Notes: generated from the sequence alone by a model not told the origin. A DNA stretch of 64,000 bases from Hyphomonas sp. BRH_c22 (GCF_000961795.1 NZ_LADU01000066.1:1-64000), one strand, 5' to 3'; shown: positions 46,330 through 55,321, counted from the stretch's first letter. Made by a program: numbers and translations.

Positions 46330-46508
46330 TGTGGCGACCGGGTGCTTTACAGAATGCCAGGCAACAGAACGCGGTCACGATGCGACGGGATCGCGATCAA
46401 GGAAAATGCGCGGGCGGTGAGGCTGGCAAGGGGCGGTCATGACAGTCGTGAAGCCACATAGGTTCGGGCGGCCAGAGCGTCCCGCGACAAAGTGAAAAGG
46501 AGTAAAAG

Positions 46509-47069
46509 ATGCCGGAAGCAATTGAGATACTCAAGGCGGAGCATCGTGTATTCCGACGCTTTCTCGACCTGTTTGAACTGGAGCTGGCAGCCTTTGAAGC
46601 GGGAAGGTCACCGCGATACGAACTTCTTGAGATGTTGCTGGACTATTTCACATCGTTTCCGGATGAGTGGCATCACCGGAAGGAAGATCTGATCTATGAT
46701 GTGCTCGTCACCAGATCGGATCTGGCGCGGCCGGCGCTCGACGACTTACGCGCAGACCATGAGCGCCTCGCGGCCGGAGCAAGGCAATTTGGCGAACACA
46801 TCAGTGAGCTTCGACAGGGAAGCGACCTGCCAATGGAAGTCATTGTTGAAACCGGAGCTGTGTATACGCGATTGCTGCGGCGCCACATGGTCAAGGAGGA
46901 TAATGTCTTCTTTCCCATGGCCGAACGCCAGTTGACACTCGAAGACTGGCGCGACGTTGAATACGCCATTCAGGCGTCATGCGAAGACCCTGACCTCCGC
47001 ACCAGGCTGGACCGGATCGATAGCGTGGCAAGGGCGATCGAGGCCATCATGTTGAACGAGGGCGCCTGA
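46509..47069 (+). CDS. Hemerythrin domain-containing protein
   Basis: A 186-residue four-helix protein with a full diiron pattern: His12 (AEHRVFRRF), His55/56 and Glu59 (EWHHRKED), His84 (ADHERLA), His126 and Glu130 (RRHMVKED). The strong site AAAAGGAG precedes the ATG. Proteins of this type scavenge NO or act in iron-sulfur repair, as YtfE does, but the YtfE N-terminal ScdA domain is absent. It has its own upstream region of 179 bases after pdxH. Confidence 0.85.
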   Translation: MPEAIEILKAEHRVFRRFLDLFELELAAFEAGRSPRYELLEMLLDYFTSFPDEWHHRKEDLIYDVLVTRSDLARPALDDLRADHERLAAGARQFGEHISELRQGSDLPMEVIVETGAVYTRLLRRHMVKEDNVFFPMAERQLTLEDWRDVEYAIQASCEDPDLRTRLDRIDSVARAIEAIMLNEGA

Positions 47070-47091
47070 CATCGGGGTCAGATGTCGCAAG

Positions 47092-47115
47092 TGATCCTGC
47101 ATCCGGCCCGGATCA
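47092..47115. other. Inverted repeat after the hemerythrin gene
   Basis: TGATCC (47092-47097) pairs with GGATCA (47110-47115). An outer TCAGA/TCTGA pair can extend the stem with a bulge. No T tract follows, so it is a weak candidate for a terminator or RNA processing site, not a firm call. Confidence 0.3.
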
Positions 47116-47232
47116 TCTGAAAACGGTAATCGCGCATCAAAAAAAGATGACGCCTCCGTCAACTTACGTATTTTCCCAATGGATACTGGGCCTATTCTCG
47201 GTCAAGCGGGAAGGCCTGTCATCATAGCGGCG

Positions 47233-47253
47233 CCTTTTCAGCGATTGAAAAGG
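47233..47253 (+). promoter_or_regulatory. Hairpin that overlaps the ribosome binding site of the diiron protein
   Basis: CCTTTTCA (47233-47240) and TGAAAAGG (47246-47253) form a perfect 8-bp stem with a 5-base loop. The right arm includes the first half of the Shine-Dalgarno AGGAGG (47251-47256) of the gene starting at 47262. If it folds in the mRNA, translation would be reduced. The stem is A/U-rich, so it may be temperature or protein sensitive. Confidence 0.5.
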
Positions 47254-47261
47254 AGGAAACG

Positions 47262-48377
47262 ATGAAAGTGAAACTGGTTTCGGGCCCACCCACAACGGCC
47301 CGCACATTCAAGGAGCCCGGTGAACTGGCCGACAAACTGTCGCCGGAGGATGTCGAAATTGTCCGCGAGATATTCAAGACGCCGCTGACCGGGTCCTATA
47401 ACTGGGACTACGAGGTCGCCAATTCGAAGATCCGCCGCCTTTACGAACTCGGAAAAAAATTCAACTGGGATGCCCAGATGGATGTCGACTGGGAGGTGGA
47501 CTTCGACAAGAGCGAAGGGCCATCGCAGGCCGGTCTGAACCCCTTCCATGACCACCCGGTCTATCTTGCCATGAGCGAGGAGAAGAAGAACGAGTATGCT
47601 TGGCGGTCCCTGGCGCAGGTACTCTCGCAATTCCTGCACGGCGAGCAGGGAGCCATGATGGTCGCCTCGCAGCTCGTCTCCTGCGCGCCGACCTATGACG
47701 CGAAACTTTATGCCGCCTCACAGACCTTCGATGAGGCGCGCCATGTCGAAGTCTTCAACAAATACCTGCGCTTTCGCTGCAGTGTCGAATATCCGGTCAA
47801 TCCAAGTCTGAAACTGTTGCTCGACAAGATCCTGACGGACGAACGCTGGGACCTGAAGTTCATTGGCATGCAGGTGCTGATCGAAGGGCTGGCGCTGGCC
47901 GCCTTCCAGACCATGGCGCAGACGACGCGCGACCCGCTGCTGCGTCAGATCCTGACGCTCGTGATGCGCGATGAGGGCCGCCATGTCGCGTTCGGCGTGA
48001 ATTACCTTGAAGACTGGATCAAGGCCCTGCCGGAAGCGGAAATCGAGGAACGCGCACAGTTTGCCTATGAGGCTTGCGCCATCATGCGCGAACGCCTGTT
48101 CTCCACGATTGTCGAGGAAGAATTCGGCTTCGACCGGGAAGAGGCCCGGCGGATGAGTATCGATTCGCAGGGCGGCCAGGCCTTCCGCAACTTTCTATTC
48201 GAACGGATGATCCCGAACCTGAAACGCGTCGGCCTGCTGACGGAAAGCGTGAAACCGAAATTCGAGGCGCTTGGCGTGCTGCATTACGAGAATGCGGCGA
48301 CCGACGCCGAGATTGACTGGGCCTCGCTCGAGCGTCCTCTTGAAACCGGACCGATCCGCCAGGTCGCGGCTGAGTAG
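47262..48377 (+). CDS. Ferritin-like diiron protein of unknown function
   Basis: A 371-residue protein with a complete E-ExxH-E-ExxH diiron set: Glu128 (HGEQG), Glu158 and His161 (DEARH), Glu209 (IEGLA), Glu238 and His241 (DEGRH). This is the carboxylate-bridged ferritin-like/R2 fold used by oxygenases and ribonucleotide-reductase-like proteins. The extra helix-borne histidine of AurF-type N-oxygenases is not evident. The substrate is unknown. It follows the hemerythrin gene and has a strong binding site inside a hairpin. It is the last plus-strand gene before the exporter operon. Confidence 0.75.
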   Translation: MKVKLVSGPPTTARTFKEPGELADKLSPEDVEIVREIFKTPLTGSYNWDYEVANSKIRRLYELGKKFNWDAQMDVDWEVDFDKSEGPSQAGLNPFHDHPVYLAMSEEKKNEYAWRSLAQVLSQFLHGEQGAMMVASQLVSCAPTYDAKLYAASQTFDEARHVEVFNKYLRFRCSVEYPVNPSLKLLLDKILTDERWDLKFIGMQVLIEGLALAAFQTMAQTTRDPLLRQILTLVMRDEGRHVAFGVNYLEDWIKALPEAEIEERAQFAYEACAIMRERLFSTIVEEEFGFDREEARRMSIDSQGGQAFRNFLFERMIPNLKRVGLLTESVKPKFEALGVLHYENAATDAEIDWASLERPLETGPIRQVAAE

Positions 48378-48665
48378 GTCGGCCCTTCGGTCCTGCGATC
48401 ACTTCGCACGAATGGTGCCGAGTTTGATTGCAGGGCCTGGCCCGGTAGCAACCCGGTTCACGAATGAGCCGGGTTCGGATCCGTGCTCAGGACCGGGTCA
48501 GATTGAAGGTTTTCAGCATATGGCGCAGGGGCGCTTGAGGACTTGGTAAGGCGAAGGGTCATTCTGGTCGCAGTTGCCACCAGGTGGGAGAAACATTTCA
48601 CGTCGCTGCCTTGAAATTGCAGGATGAAGTCGCGTCTTGAGGATTTTGACCTTGCGCCAATGGCG
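48378..48665. other. Intergenic region between convergent genes
   Basis: The 288 bases between the diiron protein gene and the cecR-like gene hold no convincing reading frame. AACCCGG (48450-48456) and CCGGGTT (48469-48475) can form a 7-bp hairpin but no T run follows in either direction, so it is only a possible terminator. Nothing else was recognised. Confidence 0.4.
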
Positions 48666-49319
48666 TTACACGTATTGCAGGAGGCGTATATTCTCCCGAA
48701 TCGTTGCCGTGATCAGTGTGATCTCTTTGGCGCCAAGATCTTCCAGTTCAAGTGTTCTTAAAGAAAGAGCCCGTGCCGCGCGAAAAGCCAGCGCCTGGCC
48801 GACCAGTGTCATACCCCGAATGCGAGCGGATTGAGATGCAGGCACATCACCGCTTGCGATCGCTGCCAAATGTATCACTGCGCGAAAGAACCGGCCGATA
48901 TCGCTGGCGTACAATATATCGAACGCTTTGGTTGGCGCGGCTTGTTCGCGGAGCGTGAACCGGGCCCACTTCTCACTGTCATTGCTTGCCAGCATGGTTA
49001 CAAATGGTGTGAATATCTCTTCGAGCAGCGAGATGGCCTTTTTCCGGCTGAGCTCGTCACTGTAAATATCAGATTCAAATGCGCTGAGCACCGGACCAAG
49101 TCTGAGTGAGACCTGTTCTGCGATCGATCTTGCCGCGGCAAGATAGAGGCATTCCTTGGTCTTGAAGTGGTATGGGATGGCACCAAGCGACGCACCCGCC
49201 TTGCTTGCGATGGCGCGGGTAGATGTTCCATCGTAGCCGACAAGGCCAAACAGCTCGATAGCGGATTCGACGAGCCGGTCGCGTGTTTCAACATTCCGAG
49301 GGTCGTCTCGCTTTGCCAT
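48666..49319 (-). CDS. cecR: TetR-family regulator, CecR/YbiH-like
   Basis: A 217-residue repressor. The N-terminal helix-turn-helix is TSTRAIASKAGASLGAIPYHF, characteristic of the CecR (YbiH) group. A larger helical ligand-binding domain follows. It is the last gene of a minus-strand run beginning with hlyD at 54,322, and its ATG directly abuts the ybhR-like stop. In E. coli CecR controls the neighbouring ybhGFSR exporter operon, matching this set of genes. Likely operators are the palindromes upstream of the hlyD-like gene. Confidence 0.8.
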   Translation of the reverse strand: MAKRDDPRNVETRDRLVESAIELFGLVGYDGTSTRAIASKAGASLGAIPYHFKTKECLYLAAARSIAEQVSLRLGPVLSAFESDIYSDELSRKKAISLLEEIFTPFVTMLASNDSEKWARFTLREQAAPTKAFDILYASDIGRFFRAVIHLAAIASGDVPASQSARIRGMTLVGQALAFRAARALSLRTLELEDLGAKEITLITATIRENIRLLQYV

Positions 49320-50420
49320 TTATGAACTCGTCTTTCTAAGCAGCCAGGCCGACGCCGGAAGGGTTACCATGGCGATCAGGATCAGCGGGACTGTGCTACG
49401 CACCACCTCGGACAGTGGCAGGTCTTTCAGGAACACACCTTGCGAAATATGGAGGAAGTGGCGAAGCGGATTGATTTGTGTAGCCAGCTGCATCCAGCCC
49501 GGCATGTTTTCGACGGGAGACATGAAGCCGGATAAGAGCACTGCGGGCGAAGCGAACACGAAGGCGCCGAGTATGGCTTGCTGCTGGGTGGAAGATATCG
49601 CCGAGATGAAGAGGCCAATCCCGATGACTGCCAGCAAGTAGAAGAACATCGAGCCGTAGAGTGCGAGCAGGGAGCCGGCAAAGGGAATTTTGAATCCGAA
49701 CACAGCGACAAGAATGAAGAATGTCCCGTGCAGGTAACCAAAGATCAGGCCCGGTGCAGACTTTCCGACAACGATCTCGATCGGTCTTAGCGGTGAGACC
49801 AGCAACTGGTCGAACGTACCAAGCTCACGCTCACGGGCGACCGACAAGGCGGTCACGATAATCGTCGTCAGGAGCGTAATCGTCGCGACCAGTCCTGGCA
49901 GGGTAAACCAGGCGTATTCAAGATTGGGATTGAACCAATGGCGGATACGGATTGCTTCCGGCGCGCTACCGCCCGGATAGGCTGTCGCCGAAACACGTGA
50001 AATGATACCAGAAAGGTACGAATTGACGATCTGCGATGCGTTAGACTTGCGTCCGTCAAGGATGATTTGGACGTCTGCCGAATGGCCGGTTTCGATCCGG
50101 CGCGTGAAGTCCTGCCCGATATGGACGACTGCAATGACGCGCTGACTGTCGATGACTTCCTGAATCTGGCTGACCGACTGCAGCCCGATCACTTCGTCGA
50201 AGGGGGAGGCGCCCAGTATGCCGGCTTCAACGTCGCGACCCCGGCTTCCGGTATCGAGGTTGAGGACAGCGATATCGACATTGCGCACTTCCATTGTCAT
50301 GGCGAATGCAAAGATCACGAGTTGGAGGAGCGGTGGCACCAGGATCACGGCGCGCCCCTTCGGATCGCGCCAGATGGCGAGCATCTCCTTGATTATGAGA
50401 GAGAGGATGCGTCGCCACAT
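49320..50420 (-). CDS. ybhR: ABC-2 type permease, YbhR-like
   Basis: A 366-residue inner-membrane permease. One N-terminal helix (VILVPPLLQLVIFAFAMTM) precedes a large periplasmic loop, then five or so helices including AVFGFKIPFAGSLLALYGSMF and the ABC-2 signature region near LGAFVFASPAVLLSGFMSPVENMP. It pairs with the next permease gene, with only one base between them, to make the channel of a drug or lipid exporter. Confidence 0.85.
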   Translation of the reverse strand: MWRRILSLIIKEMLAIWRDPKGRAVILVPPLLQLVIFAFAMTMEVRNVDIAVLNLDTGSRGRDVEAGILGASPFDEVIGLQSVSQIQEVIDSQRVIAVVHIGQDFTRRIETGHSADVQIILDGRKSNASQIVNSYLSGIISRVSATAYPGGSAPEAIRIRHWFNPNLEYAWFTLPGLVATITLLTTIIVTALSVARERELGTFDQLLVSPLRPIEIVVGKSAPGLIFGYLHGTFFILVAVFGFKIPFAGSLLALYGSMFFYLLAVIGIGLFISAISSTQQQAILGAFVFASPAVLLSGFMSPVENMPGWMQLATQINPLRHFLHISQGVFLKDLPLSEVVRSTVPLILIAMVTLPASAWLLRKTSS

Positions 50421-50421
50421 A

Positions 50422-51558
50422 TCAGGCGATCCGCTTCGGCGTGGCTAGCCACGTGAGCGCAAGGAAGAAGGCCCCGACGGCCAGCATTTTCGCTATTGCC
50501 GGCAACAGAACCGACCAGACATCTCCTGCCAGGAACAGTGTCTGCAAGCTGGTGACGAAATAGCGCGCCGGGATCACCGTGGTGACCGTGCGGATCGGCA
50601 ATGGCATGGCGCTGATCTCGAAGATGAAGCCCGATAGCAGGGTCGCCGGCAGGAAACCGGTGAAGAGTGCGAGCTGGGCGGCAACAAACTGGTTCTTGGT
50701 CGCCGCAGAAATCAACAATCCCTGCCCGAGAGCGGGCACAAGGAAGGCAGCAGCCACTGCAGCAAGGGCGAGCACAGAGCCCCTGAACGGCACATCAAAG
50801 ACAAACACCGCTGCCAGGGTGCACAGCACCAAAGAGCTCATGCCCAGGATGAAATAGGGTACAATCTTGGACAGCAGCAGTTCGACCCGGCTGACCGGTG
50901 TGGCGAGTACCGCCTCCATCGTGCCGCGCTCCCATTCTCGGGCGATCACCAGCGCGGTCAGCAACGTGCCGATAATGGTCATGACGACGGCGGTCGAACC
51001 TGGCACGAGATTGTATCGGCTGGTCAGTTCAGCATTGAACCAGAAGCGCGGTTGCGGTGTGATCGCAGGGGGGGGCGTAAAGGCTGCATCACCGAACTGG
51101 CGGGTTTGCCAGACCGCATAAACGCCCTGAGCATAGTTCGCGACGAATTGCGCCGTATTTGGCTGAGACCCGTCGGTCAAGACTTCAATGGACGCCGGAT
51201 CGCGCCTGTGCAGGCGTTCGGTGAAGTCGGGGGGAATGACGACCAGGCCGCGCAACTGTCCGGACACCAGGCCCGGCTCGAGTGCCGACTGGTCGAAGGC
51301 CGTGACAATTTCGAAATACTCGGACGCTTCAAATGCCTGAACGAGGCTACGCGCGTCGGCGCGCGCGTCCTGTACCACCATACCAATGCGGATCGAATTG
51401 GCATCGAGGGATATACCGAAGCCGAACAGCAGGAGAAGGATGAGAGGCAGGATGAATGCGATCAGGATGGATGAGGGATCACGGATTATCTGGAAGGTTT
51501 CCTTGCGCGCAAGAGACAGGGTGCGGCGCAAGGGTGCAGGAAGTCTCGGCCCGTTCAT
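50422..51558 (-). CDS. ybhS: ABC-2 type permease, YbhS-like
   Basis: A 378-residue permease with the same layout as its neighbour: one N-terminal helix (ILIAFILPLILLLLFGFG), a periplasmic domain, then a cluster of helices including LFTGFLPATLLSGFIFEISAMP. It overlaps the ATPase gene by 4 bases. The paired permeases and the fused ATPase together make a complete exporter. Confidence 0.85.
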   Translation of the reverse strand: MNGPRLPAPLRRTLSLARKETFQIIRDPSSILIAFILPLILLLLFGFGISLDANSIRIGMVVQDARADARSLVQAFEASEYFEIVTAFDQSALEPGLVSGQLRGLVVIPPDFTERLHRRDPASIEVLTDGSQPNTAQFVANYAQGVYAVWQTRQFGDAAFTPPPAITPQPRFWFNAELTSRYNLVPGSTAVVMTIIGTLLTALVIAREWERGTMEAVLATPVSRVELLLSKIVPYFILGMSSLVLCTLAAVFVFDVPFRGSVLALAAVAAAFLVPALGQGLLISAATKNQFVAAQLALFTGFLPATLLSGFIFEISAMPLPIRTVTTVIPARYFVTSLQTLFLAGDVWSVLLPAIAKMLAVGAFFLALTWLATPKRIA

Positions 51559-53306
51559 GCTGTGGCCCCTTCCAGTTCAGAGCGCGCTACCAGCTCAATG
51601 AATGCATCTTCCATGGTCACCACCGATCCGTCTGCATTGCTGCAGCTTGCCTTCAGCGCCTCTGGTGTGCCTTCTGCGATCGTCTTGCCGCGATAGATCA
51701 GATTGATCCGGTCGCAATACTCAGCCTCTTCCATGAAATGCGTGGTGACCAGGACCGCGACATTCTTCGCCGTCAGCGCATTGATGTGCGACCAGAACTC
51801 TCGCCTTGTGATTGGATCAACCCCGGAGGTTGGTTCATCCAGGAAGAGGACTTCCGGCTCATGCAGCAGCGCGGCTGCAAGTGCGAGGCGTTGCTTGAAC
51901 CCAAGCGGCAGTTGCCCGGCCGAAATGCCGCGATAGGGAGTCAGATCGAACGCCTCGAGCATGGTTTCGATACGCTCCCTGGCGCGCTGGCGATTGAGAC
52001 CATACACGCCCGCAAAGAAGGAGAGATTCTGCACAACCGAAATGTCACTGTAGAGGGAGAATTTCTGCGCCATATAGCCAAGCCGCCCGCGCGCATCTGC
52101 AGCCGCCGTGCGCAGGTCGAACCCGGCAACCCGTCCTTCGCCCTCGCTTGGCTCCGACAGGCCGCACAGCATCTTGAAAGTCGTCGATTTGCCTGCGCCA
52201 TTGGGGCCCAGGAGGCCCAGGATCTCACCACGTTTCTGGGTGAATGTGATATTGGATGCTGCGGTGAAATTGCCGTAACGCTTGGTCAGGCCGCGCGCCT
52301 CGACGACAGCACCGCCATTATCAGCATGACCTTTCATCGCATCGGCCAAAGCCGAGCGTCCATCCGGCCCGCCGCCAAGCCGGTCGACAAACGCGTCCTC
52401 GAAGCGTGGCGCGGCGGGAACGATCTCTGCCTTCACCAGCGTTCTGACGTGAGCAAGATCCGCACCTTCACGGGTGAGCAGGCGTATGGCATCGCCGTGC
52501 AGGATCGCATCGGCCACTGATGCATCGCCCAGCAGCGGCGCGATGGCAGAGCGGCGCTTTGCCAGCGGAACGCGCGCCAGAAAGACACGGTCCTTCATCG
52601 TGCCCGTCAATTCGCCGGGGGAGCCGGAATACAAAAGCTTGCCATCGCTGAGCAGGAGAACATCATCGCATTTTTCGGCTTCGTCGAGATAGGCTGTTGC
52701 CCAGACCACTGCCATGCTGTCATCGATGAGTTCGCCAACCATCGACCACAATTCCCGGCGCGAAATGGGATCGACCCCTACAGACGGTTCGTCTAGAAGG
52801 AGCAGGCGTGGCCGGGTCAGCAGCGCGCAGGCCAGTCCGAGCTTCTGCTTCATGCCGCCGGACAAGGCGCCTGCCAGGCGTGCGGTGAAGCGAGACAGAT
52901 CGGTGAACTTCAGCAGGTGGGAGAACGTTTCTTCCCGCTGGTCGCCTGAGAGCCCCTTCAGGTCGGCAAACAGGTCCAGATTTTCCATTACGCTCAGGTC
53001 CTCGTAGAGGCCAAAGCGTTGCGGCATATAGCCAAGCATCTGGTGCAAGCGGTGCTGTGAGGCGTGGGCGCGCATTCCTTCAATGAGCACGTCGCCCTGG
53101 CTTGGACGGCTAAGCCCGGTCAGGAGACGGATCAGGGTCGTCTTGCCGGCTCCGTCCGGGCCGACAAGTCCGGTTACCTTCCCCGTCTCGATGCATCCGG
53201 ACACGGCATCAAGCGCTGCCGGTCCCTTTGCAGAGAACCGCTTGGTCACTTTGTTGATCTGGACAAAGGGGTGAGGCTTCAGGGTATTGACGGAGGCATC
53301 GCTCAT
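51555..53306 (-). CDS. ybhF: Tandem ABC ATPase, YbhF-like
   Basis: A 583-residue protein with two ATPase domains. The first has Walker A GPDGAGKTT, signature LSGGMKQKLG and Walker B LLLDEPSVGVD. The second has GPNGAGKST, a degenerate signature GQLPLGFKQRLA, and VLFLDEPTSGVD. The signature of the second half lacks the usual LSGGQ, as is common in YbhF-like proteins. The ATG at 53306 follows GAGGAC; a TTG at 53318 that would overlap the hlyD stop is less likely. Confidence 0.88.
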   Translation of the reverse strand: MSDASVNTLKPHPFVQINKVTKRFSAKGPAALDAVSGCIETGKVTGLVGPDGAGKTTLIRLLTGLSRPSQGDVLIEGMRAHASQHRLHQMLGYMPQRFGLYEDLSVMENLDLFADLKGLSGDQREETFSHLLKFTDLSRFTARLAGALSGGMKQKLGLACALLTRPRLLLLDEPSVGVDPISRRELWSMVGELIDDSMAVVWATAYLDEAEKCDDVLLLSDGKLLYSGSPGELTGTMKDRVFLARVPLAKRRSAIAPLLGDASVADAILHGDAIRLLTREGADLAHVRTLVKAEIVPAAPRFEDAFVDRLGGGPDGRSALADAMKGHADNGGAVVEARGLTKRYGNFTAASNITFTQKRGEILGLLGPNGAGKSTTFKMLCGLSEPSEGEGRVAGFDLRTAAADARGRLGYMAQKFSLYSDISVVQNLSFFAGVYGLNRQRARERIETMLEAFDLTPYRGISAGQLPLGFKQRLALAAALLHEPEVLFLDEPTSGVDPITRREFWSHINALTAKNVAVLVTTHFMEEAEYCDRINLIYRGKTIAEGTPEALKASCSNADGSVVTMEDAFIELVARSELEGATA

Positions 53307-53314
53307 CTGCGTCC

Positions 53315-54322
53315 TCAATCTGCCACAGCCGAACGGCTCATCTTGACAGTTACGGGCATGCCCTGACGTAAGCCGCTGTCTGGTGCGTCGATTATGATCC
53401 GCACCTGATAAACAAGATCAGTACGCAGATCGGGGGTCTGGACAGTCCGGGGTGTAAATTCTGCGACGGGGGAGACAAATCCAACCTGTCCCCGATAAGG
53501 GCGGTCCGGCATGCTGTCGGTGAACACGTCGGCAGTCTTGCCCGGTACGACGAAACCAAGATCGGTCTCATCGACATAGGCGCGCACCCAGACCGGGCTG
53601 GTCAGGGCCAGCGTGGCAACGGGCACGCCTGCGGCAACAATGGAGCCGGGTTCACGCACGCGCGCCAGTAAGATACCATCCGAAGGTGCAATCAGGCTTG
53701 TGTCTCCGAGTCTCAACTCTGCCTGAGCAACGGCAGCCTCGGCTGCTTCGACACCCGCCGTTCCTCCGGCGATCTCTTCAGGACGCGGCCCAAGCTGCAC
53801 GAGGACCAATTCCTTTTTCCCCGCGACAAGTCGCTTTTTTGCAGCGTCCAGTGTAGCGAGCGCAGTGTCATAGGCTTGCTGGGACACGTATCCACTGTCG
53901 CGCAATTTTGACTGCCGGTCGAAGGTCTGCTGGGCGATCAGAACGTTTGCTTCCAGTTCCTCAACCCGGGCGCGCGCCCGGTCAACTTCCTGAGACCGGC
54001 TACCGGCCTCAAGGCGCGCAAGCTCTGCCCGGCGCACCGACGCTTCAGCTTTGGCCTGAGTGACTCCGTCACGCAGAGGCGCAGTATCGAGAACCGCGAT
54101 CACGTTGCCAACCGAAACCGTGTCACCTTCTTCGAAATTTACGGCATCGAGACGGCCCGAGACCCGGAACGCCAGATCGACCTGCCTGATTTCGACATTG
54201 CCATAGAGTGCAAGCGCGGCCTCAGAATTGGTGTCGCCAGAATTTAAACGAGGCCACAGGACAAAGCGCGCCAGAACCAGCGCTACGACCAGAACAGCCG
54301 CGATCAGGGCAATCCGCTTCAT
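53315..54322 (-). CDS. ybhG: HlyD-family periplasmic adaptor, YbhG-like
   Basis: A 335-residue membrane-fusion protein: one N-terminal membrane helix (RIALIAAVLVVALVLARFV), a biotinyl-lipoyl-like half (RVSGRLDAVNFEEGDTVSVGNVIAVLD), a long coiled coil (residues about 90-200, many Ala, Glu, Arg), the second lipoyl half (LIAPSDGILLARVREPGSIVAAG) and a beta-barrel. First gene of the exporter operon. A TetR-type palindrome lies in its promoter. Confidence 0.9.
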   Translation of the reverse strand: MKRIALIAAVLVVALVLARFVLWPRLNSGDTNSEAALALYGNVEIRQVDLAFRVSGRLDAVNFEEGDTVSVGNVIAVLDTAPLRDGVTQAKAEASVRRAELARLEAGSRSQEVDRARARVEELEANVLIAQQTFDRQSKLRDSGYVSQQAYDTALATLDAAKKRLVAGKKELVLVQLGPRPEEIAGGTAGVEAAEAAVAQAELRLGDTSLIAPSDGILLARVREPGSIVAAGVPVATLALTSPVWVRAYVDETDLGFVVPGKTADVFTDSMPDRPYRGQVGFVSPVAEFTPRTVQTPDLRTDLVYQVRIIIDAPDSGLRQGMPVTVKMSRSAVAD

Positions 54323-54380
54323 CGACAGACTTTCCGGGACAGGTGCTGCACCTTCCCTGCTAAACAGATCCTACCCTAAG

Positions 54381-54404
54381 AATATTGTACGAACGTACAG
54401 TATT
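54381..54404 (-). promoter_or_regulatory. Operator palindrome within the exporter promoter
   Basis: TGTACG-AA-CGTACA (54386-54399) is a perfect palindrome with a 2-base spacer. The flanks AATA and TATT extend it to 24 bases with a single mismatched pair. On the minus strand a -35-like TTGCAA (54404-54409) and a -10-like AATATT (54381-54386) are 17 bases apart with the palindrome between, as in a repressor-blocked promoter for the hlyD-like gene. The cecR-like regulator of the same operon is the natural binder. Confidence 0.7.
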
Positions 54405-54530
54405 TGCAAGTGCCGATTTCAAGTATCGAAGGACCAATCACCACATAGTAAAACATGTAGAAAGGTATGGAAGTCAGATGTGAGATCGCGGAACATGCCC
54501 GACTTTTGGCTTGCCGATATTACCTAAACG

Positions 54531-54542
54531 ATACGAACGTAT
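54531..54542. promoter_or_regulatory. Second palindrome with the same core
   Basis: ATACG-AA-CGTAT shares the TACG-AA-CGTA core of the site at 54,386, about 145 bases away. It could be an auxiliary operator. It does not extend further as a palindrome. Confidence 0.5.
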
Positions 54543-54877
54543 AAATGCGTACCCTCAAGCCACAGGCACGCCAATTCTTGTTTCCAGGGCGGTGTAAGCG
54601 TCAATCGCCCTAAAATCAGGGATAGTGGCATCTAGCCACCCTTCATCTTCACAGGTCTCTTCCGCTTTTTTAAAAACTCATGCCGGATCATCCGACTGGG
54701 CGTGCTACTGTAAGCTGGCTCTGCTTTCGGCACTGTTTGCCGACCTCGGCCAAGCCATGTCCGGGTTCTGGATCTGGCCGTTTGTACGGGGTTGAATTCT
54801 TCGCTGTATGCCTCGTTCGGCACGGCGCACGTTGGAGGATGGCAATGACCGGACGTAATGACGGGATTGGGCGGTAC
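54543..54877. other. Non-coding region upstream of the cupin gene
   Basis: No reading frame here looks like a gene; the frames that cross it have no ribosome site, family match or codon bias. A tract with CTTTTTTAAAAA lies near 54,668. The region may hold the cupin promoter, but no Fnr-type box was found. Confidence 0.4.
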
Positions 54878-54909
54878 GCCTCCTCGCCCTGCATGGCGGG
54901 CGAGGAGGC
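54878..54909. other. Perfect 12-bp hairpin upstream of the cupin gene
   Basis: GCCTCCTCGCCC (54878-54889) pairs exactly with GGGCGAGGAGGC (54898-54909) across an 8-base loop. It is one of the strongest inverted repeats in the window. It has no T tract, so it is not a standard terminator. It lies 88 bases before the cupin start and could be a leader structure or protein site. Confidence 0.6.
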
Positions 54910-54997
54910 GCCGGACTATTTTGACCTGCTCGGTGTTGATCCCGGAAAGGTGCACGGCTTCGGATGTGAGCGTACTATAACAAAGGGAGACATCAAT

Positions 54998-55321
54998 ATG
55001 GCCTTGAAGCATGCAGAACCCGGAGAGGTCGTTGATCTGCGTCCCCACGGCTCACGGATCGGCGCGGCGAAGACAAGCGCCATCGTCCGCACTCCGGGAT
55101 TCGAAGCGATACGCCTTGTTGTGCCGAACGGAAGCGAGATTTCGTCGCACCATGTTGCTGGCCAGATCATGTTCCTTTGCATTGAGGGGCACGCCCAGCT
55201 CGGATTAACGGACAAGACAATCGACCTGCGAGCAGGTGACTGGGTCTATCTCGAAGGGGGCAAGCCACATTCGGTGAAAGGAATTGAGGACGCGTCCTTG
55301 CTCATGACCATCCTGTTCTGA
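54998..55321 (+). CDS. Small cupin-domain protein
   Basis: A 107-residue single cupin. The beta-barrel pattern is clear: a first motif around SEISSHHVAGQIMFLCIEG (His pair) and a second around DLRAGDWVYLEGGKPHSV. It has enough histidines to bind one metal ion. AAAGGGAGA sits at the right distance before the ATG at 54998, so longer upstream starts are rejected. Small cupins of this form occur beside anaerobic respiration genes, but the role is unknown. It is the last intact gene before the right-hand repeat. Confidence 0.75.
   Translation: MALKHAEPGEVVDLRPHGSRIGAAKTSAIVRTPGFEAIRLVVPNGSEISSHHVAGQIMFLCIEGHAQLGLTDKTIDLRAGDWVYLEGGKPHSVKGIEDASLLMTILF

Noticed and set aside
46387-46400. GGGATCGCGATCAA as a fourth Fnr-type box before the second hemerythrin
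   Set aside because: The left half does not match TTGAY (two mismatches), and the GATCGCGATC core can arise by chance in GC-rich DNA.
54680-54997. N-terminal extension of the cupin gene
   Set aside because: The frame is open, but the peptide is not cupin-like, contains the 12-bp hairpin, and a good ribosome site marks the ATG at 54998.
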